A DNA stretch of 64,000 nucleotides, taken from Ceratotherium simum simum. Taxonomy: Eukaryota; Chordata; Mammalia; Perissodactyla; Rhinocerotidae. Below are positions 56,368 to 64,000 of this stretch, one piece after another (within the stretch, counting starts at the first letter, position 1; each line of letters begins with the position of its first letter). The position numbers and the translations under genes were made by a program. The notes under the pieces are model-generated. The model had not been told where the DNA came from. It did not search any database and worked only from the letters and a program-made list of their open reading frames with translations. The stretch covers positions 4,305,749-4,369,748 of the forward strand of contig NW_004454260.1 in assembly GCF_000283155.1 (NCBI RefSeq), given 5' to 3'.

Positions 56368-56791
56368 TTGTTTCTTTATATTAACAGTAAAAAATTTGAA
56401 AGCATAATTAAGAAAATAATGACATTTATAATTGCATCAAAAAGCATGAAATACTTGGGTATAAATTTAATAAAATATGTGCAAGTACTGTATCCTGAAA
56501 ACTACATAACACTGCTGAAAGAAATCAGAGGAGACCTAAATAAATGGATTTATATAACATGTTCATGTTTCAGAAGACTAAGTGTTGTTGAAATTGTCTG
56601 TGCTCTCCAAATTGACCTATAGATTCAAAGCAATCCCATTCAAAATCCTAGTAGGCATTTTTAAAGAAATTGACAAGTTGATTTTCGAATTTATGTGGAA
56701 ATACAAAGGACCTAGAGGAGCCAAAACAATTTTGAAAAGGAAGAACAAAGTTGAAATACTTATACTACACCATCTCAAGATTTACTGTTAA
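56368..56791 (+). pseudogene. L1 ORF2 RT/C-terminal remnants in two frames
   Basis: 56368-56622 and 56582-56791 carry contiguous L1 ORF2 sequence in different frames. The first has KYLGINLIKYVQVLYPENY, the second FKEIDKLIFEFMWKYKGPRG. A frameshift lies near 56590. It is not functional. Confidence 0.88.
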
Positions 56792-57905
56792 GCTAATAAT
56801 CAAGACTGTGTATTAATGTAAGGATAGACACATAAGTCAATGGACTAGAAGAGAAAGGTCAAAAATAGACCCATACATATAAGCTCAATTGATTTTCAGC
56901 AAGATAATTACATGGGGAAAGGATAATCTTTTCAAGAATGTTAGAGCTACTGGATATCCACATGGGAAGAAAGCAACCTTGACTCTTAACTTATACCATA
57001 TATAAAAATGAAGTCATAAAGTAAACATAAGAGTTAAAACTATAAAACTTCTAGAAGCAAACATAGGAGAAAATATTTGTTAGGCAAAGATTTCTTAGAG
57101 AGGACACCAAAAAACACAAACCATCAGAGAAAAAAATGGTAGATTGGACTTAATTTAAATTAAAAATTTTTGCTCATCAAAGACACTTAAGATATTGAAA
57201 GGCAAGCCAAAGATAGGGAGAAAATATTTACAAAATACGTATCCGATACAGAACTTGTATCCAAGATATATAAAGAGGTTTTAAAACTCAATGATAAGAA
57301 GACAAACAGAATCCATTTTTTAAAATGGGCAAAAGACACTTTACAAAAGGAGACGTACAAATTGAAAATATGTACATGAAAGGATGCTCAATATCACTCA
57401 CCATTGAGAAATGCTAGTCAAACTACAATGAGATATCACCATACACACAAAAGGCCAGCAGCTTAAAAAAACTGATATTACCAAATATTGGCAAAAATGT
57501 AGAATCCTGGAACTAGCATATATTGCAGACGGGAATGCAAAATAATATGGCCACTTTGGAAAAGTGTTTGGCAGTTTTTTTAAAAAAATAAAAATAAACA
57601 TACATTAACCATATGACCCAGCAATACCATTCCTGGGTATTTATCCAAGAGAAAATATATGTACACGCAAAAATGTGAACATAGATGTTTATAACATTTT
57701 CTTTGTAACAGCCAAAACTGGACACAACCCAAATGTCCATCAAATGGTGGATAAACAAATTATATATCCATACAATGGAACACTACTCAACAATAAAGAG
57801 GAATGAAATACAGAGCCATATAAAAACACACATGAATCTTAAAAGCATTATGTTATATGAAAGAAGATAGACAACAAAAGATTTCATACTATATAATTCC
57901 ATTTA

Positions 57906-58115
57906 CAGTCATGCATCATTTAACTATGGGGATATGTTCTAAGAACTCTGTCTTTGGGCAATTTTGTCGTTGTGCAAATATCATAGAGTGTACTTAAACA
58001 AGCCTAGATGGTATAGCCTACTACAAACCTGGGCTATATGGTACTAATCTTATGGGACCACTGTCATATATGTGGTCGGTCATGGACTGAAGTGTTGTTA
58101 TGTGGCACATGACTG
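57906..58115 (+). mobile_element. Tc1/mariner-Tigger-like MITE inside the L1
   Basis: A 210-bp element with imperfect terminal inverted repeats CAGTCATGCATCATTTAAC and (complement of the end) CAGTCATGTGCCACATAAC. It is flanked by a TA on each side (57904-57905 and 58116-58117), the mariner-family TSD. Removing it and one TA rejoins L1 3'-end sequence. The interior AACAAGCCTAGATGGTATAG is typical of a common mammalian MITE whose exact name I cannot recall. Confidence 0.88.
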
Positions 58116-58310
58116 TACGTGGAATTCTTGAAAAGGCAAAACTAGTGAGAGCAAAGGTGAGTAATTGCTAGCATCCAGGGTCTGGAGGGAGGGGTTGACT
58201 GCAAAGGGGCATGGAACTTTTTTGGAGGGGAAAGGGTGAAATATCTTGATTATAGTGGTCATTTGCCCAACTCTATCCATTTGCCAAAGCTCATTGAATT
58301 GTACACTTAA

Positions 58311-59134
58311 GGATTTTGATCACCAGTTCCAACCTGTGTGGGTTTTTTTCCCATACCGCCACCAATTTTTACCCCAATTCTCCGACACAAGCTGGGTGTC
58401 CTACAATTCAACTCAATTCTGACACTATCTACCCAGAGATAGCATCAGATCCCACAGGTTAAGGGCTCAGTCCTTAAGGGACTAAGGGCTAGACTGCACC
58501 CCCTCCCCACTTCAGAGACCAATCACAAGTCCAGATTTGTCACCTGGGCTTCTGATGGAACCGGCTATAGATTGGAGGTTTCCATGACCCACTCTTCTGG
58601 TTCTATTAATTTGCTAGAGCGGCTCACAGAACTCAGAGAAACAGTTTACTAACTAGATTACCAGTTTATTATAGAAGGATATAACACAGGAACAGCCAGA
58701 TGGAAGAGATACATAGAGCAAGGTATGGGAAAAGGGCAAAGAAATTCTACGCTCTCTCCAGGCACGCCACTCTCCCCGAATCTCCACATTTACAAACTCA
58801 GGACCTTTCTGAACCCTGTCCTTTTGGGTTTTTATGGAGGCTTCATTACATAGGCACAATTGATTAAATCATTGGCCTTCCATTCAACCTCCAGCCCCTC
58901 TCCCTTCCCTGGAGGTCAGGGGGTGGGACTGAAAGTTCCAACCTTCTAATCACATGGTTGGCTCTCTTGGCAATTAGCCCCCATCCTCAGGTGCAATCCA
59001 AAAGTCACCTCATTAACACAACGAAAGATACCTTTATGCTCTCATCACTTAGGAAATTCCAAGGGTTTCAGGAGCTCTGTGCCAGAAATGGGGATGAAGA
59101 CCAAATATATATTTCTAACTATAAATAACAATAT
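58311..59134 (-). mobile_element. Solitary LTR, antisense, inside the L1 3' UTR
   Basis: About 820 bp. Read on the minus strand it has a TATA-like CCTCCATAAAAACCC (plus 58833-58847 region), then a polyadenylation-type ATAATAAACTGG (near 58660-58675). A GTTCTGTGAGCCGCTC segment follows, in LTR promoter-R-U5 order. The 7-bp direct repeat CACTTAA lies at 58304-58310 and 59135-59141. The family name is uncertain (an ERV LTR found widely in mammals). No internal genes are present. Confidence 0.8.
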
Positions 59135-59195
59135 CACTTAAAATTGGTGAGTTTTACAGTATGTAAATTATACCTCAATAAAGCTGATTATGAAG

Positions 59196-59602
59196 GAAAA
59201 GAGACCTTTTCTCCAGCGTTCCTGACTGTGGATATATATGACTCAATAGACCAAAATAGCTGGGCTCACAGAACTTCGAAGTGAAGTGACTCAAAAAGAG
59301 CCACTGTCAGAATTCAGCCCCAGGAAACTGTCACCTCTTGAACATAATTCAGCAGTTACATCCAGAATGAGAGTCTTTAACGGGGAGGAGGGAGAAAATG
59401 GATAGATTTCCTTCCTTTCAGAAACACTTAAATTTATAGAAATTTTCAAATGTAAGAGTTCATAATGCATGTATTTTGTGATGAGAGTTCTATTTGAAGT
59501 CCTCCTACCTAGTTTGTTGACAGTGTTTACCAACATTTCTCTCTGTTCAGCCACTGAAATCAATGGAATTCTTAAACAATATGCTATTTCTGCCCCAAAT
59601 AT
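59196..59602. other. Unassigned sequence
   Basis: A 110-codon minus-strand frame (59291-59623) has no recognisable domain; otherwise nothing. Confidence 0.4.
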
Positions 59603-59604
59603 TC

Positions 59605-59735
59605 TCTGAGAGTATTCATTCATTTATGCATTCAGTGAACATTTGTTGAGCACCTCTTGTGCTGGATAAAAAAAGGAAATAAATAAATAAGTTGTGGTCT
59701 TTGCTCTCAGGAGAGTATTATCTAGTCTGAGTTTC
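59605..59735 (-). mobile_element. L2 LINE terminal fragment, antisense
   Basis: TATTCATTCATTTATGCATT, then TTTGTTGAGCACCTCTTGTG and GTGGTCTTTGCTCTCAGGAG are the antisense L2 end. Confidence 0.75.
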
Positions 59736-60555
59736 TTGGTGTCACAATTCAGAACATTTAGAGACTCAACTTCTGGGATTTGCCATTGTCACTAAAGACT
59801 TGCCAGAAAGACTGAGAGGATTGTGAAAATAAAGACTGCTTTATTACAAGCTTTCTCTTTTAAGAAAGCTCTTTAAATCCCAGAATGCTGGAATTCTGCA
59901 AGTGGGAAGGCCAATCTTTCCCATTCATAGAAAAAGGAGTGGAGGCCTAAGAACACGAAGGCCCCATCCAATGGCTGGACAGCGAGCGAGCTGGGGCCCT
60001 CTCTGTCTCCTGACTCCCGTTCCACATCCTGGAAGGGCCGAGGACCTGCTTCATTGCCCCCCCATCGCTCATGCAGAGCATCGGGGTTACTATGCTCTGC
60101 TGTCCTCTTGGAGAAATGCCAGGGTGCTTCTACAATTCCACTACACGCAGGCATCGTAATTTCCATAGGCTATTTCTACTCTGGAAAAAATATTATGAGT
60201 GAAATATTTATTTCAGCAAAGAAACATTTATATGGAATCCCCCTTCAATCCAAATACTGCTTTTGAAGCAATTCCTTTTCATTCATTGAATAATTCTGAA
60301 AAAGTGATTTGTTTTTTGAGGGAAATAGGGACTTTTTCCCAAGTATTTTCAGCAATTATCTTGATGGTAAAGCATTTTCTGGTGGAGTAGGAGGATACAG
60401 ATAGGTTTTCAAGTGTGAAACAGAAGAGCAGCTGTTGCTATGTAACTATATGAAGATTTTGTTTTTGTTTTTAATGGTTGGGTCAGTACATAGTACTGTA
60501 CTAAGAAGCTTTATATGCTCAGAAAAATAACCCAGTGCAATCATATGATGTCTTT
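59736..60555. other. Unassigned sequence
   Basis: 59.88-60.17 kb is modestly GC-rich with facing frames of 85-97 codons on opposite strands. Neither is recognisable. Confidence 0.4.
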
Positions 60556-60613
60556 GGACCAAACTCTCATTTGTCATTTATTCAGTGCCTCCTGTGTGCC
60601 AAACCCTGTGTAA

Positions 60614-60806
60614 GGCAGTGCTGTCCGATAGAGCTCTCTGCAGTAATGGAAATGTTTTATGTCTTCATTGTCTAAACATAGTAGCCATTAGTCACATTTG
60701 AAATGTGACTAGAGAGACTGAGAAACTGAATTTTTAATTTAATTTTATTTTAATTCATTTAAATTTAAATGTCTACATGTGGCTGGTAGTTATCAAATTG
60801 GACAAG
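60614..60806 (+). mobile_element. hAT-type MITE
   Basis: It opens CAGTGCTGTCCGATAGAGCT and closes with ACATGTGGCTGGTAGTTATC followed by AAATTGGACAA. The ends are imperfect inverted repeats of the CAGTGCTGTCCAATA type. The AT-rich centre TTTTTAATTTAATTTTATTT is characteristic. It is probably hAT-Charlie; the exact MER name is uncertain. Confidence 0.78.
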
Positions 60807-61034
60807 AAGGGTATGACGAATAGGTAACATGAAGTGCCTCAATATTTACTAGGTGGTTGTGGTGGAGTGGGCTAGACGTAGATGTAGAATTTTTTTCAGT
60901 GATATCTGTCCACAAGGGTACCAATCTTTCAGAATCATCACCTTCAAACATATGAATCTACAATGGAGGTGATTAAGTCTATGTTCAGAGGTACAACATA
61001 TAATGTATATATACTGAGTCATCTTGCTTATTTT

Positions 61035-61160
61035 CTGTCTCCCCAAGCTCATTAGACTACAGGCTCCATGTGGACAGGGATGTTTTATCATCATCAGTAA
61101 ACCACACCTGGCACATAGTAAATGTTCAATAAATATTTGTCACGAGTGAATGAAAGAATA
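61035..61160 (+). mobile_element. L2 LINE 3' terminus, sense
   Basis: GACTACAGGCTCCATGTGGA, then CAGGGATGTTTTATCATCAT and CTGGCACATAGTAAATGTTC followed by AATAAATATTTGTCACGAGT give a clean L2 end. Confidence 0.9.
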
Positions 61161-61626
61161 ACTATCCATACGAAAGATAATAAAAAATAAGCTGAAACCT
61201 TCATTATTTGTGTATATTTTTATTATTCTTACCAGACTTAGCCTAACTTATTCAGGTAATGGGGAAAAGGTGAGCTGAGTCCACTCTATGCCCCAGATCA
61301 CTTCTGACCTAACATTTCCTGGGCACTAATCATAAGGCAGGCCACATCCACTTCGTCCTCTATCCTTCTTCACTTCTCTGCTCTTTTCAGTCACCTAAGC
61401 ACACCAGCCACATTTTTGCTTTTTCCCTCTTGCCTCCAATCTTCTTATCCATCCAGCATCCACTCAGTATTCAGCAGAGTCAAATGCCATGATGAATTTT
61501 GTCTTACACATGTCCTCTTCGTGGTACTGAAATTCAAAACCACATGGTTTTAGATTGTTGTATATTTGAGGTGAATATTTGCTGTATATTTAAGTTGAAT
61601 ATTTCTACCTTGGATAATGGCAAATT
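61161..61626. other. Unassigned sequence
   Basis: It contains a short imperfect tandem duplication TGTATATTTGAGGTGAATAT / TGTATATTTAAGTTGAATAT at about 61559-61606. No repeat family or exon. Confidence 0.45.
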
Positions 61627-61627
61627 T

Positions 61628-61715
61628 CAATCCAACAATTAGTTATCAAGCCCCTCCTATGGCCCAGGCCCAGTGCTAGAGGCTAGGACTATGACACTAA
61701 ATAAGACTTAATGTT
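61628..61715 (-). mobile_element. L2 LINE terminal fragment, antisense
   Basis: CAATCCAACAATTAGTTATC, then GCCCAGGCCCAGTGCTAGAG and GACTATGACACTAAATAAGA fit a diverged antisense L2 end. Confidence 0.6.
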
Positions 61716-62312
61716 CTCTATTCTAATATATCAATTGTTTGTATGCAGTTGGTATACGACTTATACAGCATCCTCTCTATGCACTGAAGCACACATAAGA
61801 GGCTTTCTAATTGAAAATATTGTAGAGGTTAGAGTTGTTTGTATATTTAAAATAAAAACTTTCTTTTTTATAAAAGTGCATATTCTAAGACTCTTGGATT
61901 GTTTGATAATTTAAATAATAAAGAAGTATGAACCATAGAACAATGGAAAAATATTTTCTGTTTTTTTGACACGAAATAACTGACATCTATGAAATGACAA
62001 AATTCACAATATTAATAAAAATGAGTTTATGACCTTAAATTTGAGGAGCATTTAATATTAATCATTGCATAAAAAAACCTAAAATGTTCTGCGATTCTAC
62101 CGTTCACATACGAAAGAAACTTGAGAAGTCTTCCCAAATTTGACAACACACTAAAATTGTTCATGTTATTTTCAATAATGAACGTGAGGCAGGAAATTTT
62201 CTAAGATGTCAATAATAATAATAAAAATCCTCTGATCAACCATGCTAGAGAAAAGACTGGACTACCTTTCTATTCTACCCATAGAAAATGATGCTACAGA
62301 ATCATTCTACCA
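61716..62312. other. Unassigned AT-rich sequence
   Basis: No repeat or gene recognised. An (AAT)n trace is at 62212-62223. Confidence 0.4.
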
Positions 62313-62323
62313 TTTCACACTCA

Positions 62324-62644
62324 CCGTTGCTAGTGCCATCAAGTCGATTGTGACTCCTAGTGACTCTCTGTACAGCAGACTAGAACCCTGCCTGGTCTTT
62401 TTGCACCATCCTCTCATCTTCCAGCACTATATCAGATAATGCTCTGCTGCTATTCATAGGGTTTTCATGGGTGACCCTGCTGGTATTTGAAACAACCATG
62501 GCATTGCTTTCAGCATCACAGCAACATGCAACCACCACAGTATGACAACCGACAGACAGGTGGTGTGGCTCCCTGACTGGGAAACGAACCTGGGCCCTGG
62601 TGCTGAGAACACTGAATCTTAACCACTAGATCATCAGGGCTGGC
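62324..62644 (-). mobile_element. Perissodactyl tRNA-derived SINE, ERE2/ERE4-like, antisense
   Basis: On the minus strand it begins with a tRNA-like AGCCAGCCCTGATGATCTAG and GTTCGTTTCCCAGTC. A longer non-tRNA body follows (GAGAGGATGGTGCAAAAAGA near its end) and it ends GATGGCACTAGCAACGG. The body differs from the ten EREs above. The TSD TTCACACTCA/TTCACACCCA lies at 62314-62323 and 62645-62654. It interrupts, or sits at the edge of, the following L1. Confidence 0.85.
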
Positions 62645-63365
62645 TTCACACCCATTAGAATGGCTATAATAAAAAATACAGACAATAACAAATGTTGGTT
62701 AGGATGTGGAGAAATTTGAACCTTCATACGTTGCTGATGGAATGGTGTAGCCACTATGGAACACAGTTCAGCAGGGAAGTTCAATAGAGTTACATATGAC
62801 GCATAAATTCTACTCTAAGTATATACCCACGAGAAATGAAAATATAACATCCACATAAAAACTTGTACACAAATGTTTATAGCAGCACTATTCATAAAAG
62901 CCAAAAGTGGAAACAAGCTAAATGTCCATCAATTGATGAATGGATAAATAAAATGTGGCCTAACCATATGGTGGAATATTATTTGGCAATAAAAAGGAAT
63001 GAAGTTCTGATACATGCTGCAACATGGATGAGCACTGAAAACATTATGCTAAGTGAAAGGAATCAGTCACAAAAAGACCACATATTGTATGATTCCATTT
63101 ATATGAAATGTCCAGAATAGGCAAATCCATAGAGACAGAAAGTAGATTAGTGGTTACCAGGGGCTGAGGGGGTTGTATTCTCTCCAAGAAGACTGACTGC
63201 TAATAGTATAGGGTTTATTTTTGGAGTGATAAAAATTTTCTAAAATTGACTGTGGTGATGATTGCACAACTCTGTGAATATACTAAAAACCATTGAATCA
63301 TATACTTTAAATGGGTGAGTTGTGTGGTATATGAAATATATCTCAATAAAGCTCTTTAAAAAAAT
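62645..63365 (+). mobile_element. L1 LINE 3' end (ORF2 C-terminus plus 3' UTR)
   Basis: It starts at the canonical CACACCCATTAGAATGGCTA. It runs through AATGTTGGTTAGGATGTGGA, AATGTCCATCAATTGATGAA and GTGGTTACCAGGGGCTGAGG to a 3' UTR ending ATATCTCAATAAAGCTCTTT. An 85-codon frame at 62863-63120 retains the ORF2 tail (WINKMWPNHMVEYYLAIKRN). The 5' side is truncated where the SINE sits. Confidence 0.9.
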
Positions 63366-64000
63366 CATTCCAAAGAGGTGATCAAGAGTATGTAGCCAAA
63401 ACACATGGAGGAAAAGTATTATAGATGTACTTTAGGAAGTTAATTAATAGAAATACCTATTATGTAGGTATTTAATAAAAATATGTGAATTTTCTGGATT
63501 TGGTGAGGTTTGTGGAATTTGTCAACTTTCAGAAATTTGTATTTGAAATTTTTTTCCATTCTATATAAATATGCATTTTTGTACCCCCAAAATAAATAAA
63601 TATTCCACAACCTAGTATCCCAAAGTAGCCTTCAGAAATAGTAAGGATTAACTGCATGTATGAATAATGCACGAGAGAATTTAAACTTCCTTTTCATTTC
63701 TTCTTTTGACCTCCAGTATGCAAGGTCTTGCGGACTTGATAGTTTCTCTTTCTTTCCAGAGGGGGAGGGATATAGTATTGGATAAAAACAGGCCAGGCCA
63801 TGTCTCTTTTAGGGGCTGCTGCGTCTCTCTCGGCTGGGCCTGGGTGCTTCCTTCTTCCCTTTACCAATGTGAATGATTGTACATTCTGACACTGAACTTG
63901 AGCACAACTGTGATCATTTGAGTGGGGGCCTGGGATCTCTAGGGGGCTGGAGTAGCAGAAATAGGGATTCTTACTCTATTTTCAATATTTCAAATAGCCT
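63366..64000. other. Unassigned sequence to the window edge
   Basis: 63366-63610 is AT-rich and may be part of an old repeat. 63760-64000 is less AT-rich. No exon, repeat name or promoter can be supported. Confidence 0.4.

Larger units (their letters stand above)
54830..59195 (+). mobile_element. Old L1 LINE (ORF2 to 3' end), broken by three later insertions
   Basis: L1 pieces at 54830-55460, 55850-57903, 58118-58310 and 59142-59195 join in order. They run from the ORF2 linker upstream of the RT, through the RT domain (the active-site box reads FTDD at about 56258-56269 in place of FADD) and the C-terminal region. The 3' UTR follows and ends CTCAATAAAGCTGATTATG. All frames are broken. The interruptions are an MST LTR, a Tigger-like MITE and an antisense LTR, listed separately. 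There is also a TA-rich run at about 55188-55252 and a (CAA)n at 56023-56037. Confidence 0.9.

Overview
This window is mammalian nuclear DNA, almost certainly from an odd-toed ungulate (Perissodactyla: horse, rhinoceros or tapir). The evidence is ten tRNA-derived SINEs of the equine repetitive element (ERE) type, most opening with GGGGCCGGCCC-like heads and tRNA-like A and B boxes. Nearly all are flanked by recognisable target-site duplications (TSDs). One related SINE with an ERE2/ERE4-like body is also present. I cannot tell horse from rhinoceros or tapir by eye. A 280-base run of N at 34677-34956 marks a draft-assembly gap inside a 34-bp tandem repeat.

I find no protein-coding exon, rRNA, tRNA gene or CRISPR array that I can defend. 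The window reads as intergenic or deep intronic sequence. The recognisable reading frames are decayed transposon proteins: L1 ORF1 and ORF2, L2 reverse transcriptase and Tigger transposase. The longest reading frames, a facing pair at about 4.88-6.2 kb, lie in a locally GC-rich stretch and look accidental.

Layout: 0-8 kb holds an L1 3' end, MIR relics, the GC-rich block and a small cluster of transcription-factor-like motifs near 8.2 kb. From 8.3 to 12.5 kb there are four EREs, two of them as a close inverted pair. From 12.5 to 24.5 kb the sequence is mostly single-copy, with an antisense L2, a Tigger1 relic, a MER53-like element and one ERE. From 24.48 to 27.04 kb lies an antisense L1 with its 5' UTR and both TSDs but with most of ORF1 and ORF2 missing. 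From 27 to 34 kb there is mainly single-copy and L2 sequence, plus an unusual pair of abutting perfect hairpins at 28371-28426. From 34.5 to 37.3 kb lie the 34-bp minisatellite with the gap, two copies of one unnamed old repeat, an L1 3' end and two EREs. From 37 to 54.8 kb there are L2, MIR, one MST-type LTR and three EREs. From 54.8 to 59.2 kb an old L1 is interrupted by three later insertions (an MST LTR, a Tigger-like MITE and another LTR). From 59 to 64 kb there are a hAT-like MITE, L2 pieces, and an ERE-like SINE inserted at the edge of another L1 3' end.

The items most worth follow-up are the internally deleted L1, the tandem hairpins, the nested L1 stack, the modular ERE tails (including one copy carrying a CTCF-like motif) and the gapped minisatellite. 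I did not find a convincing new biological system. Repeat family names come from recognising consensus features by eye, and their boundaries are approximate except where a TSD fixes them.
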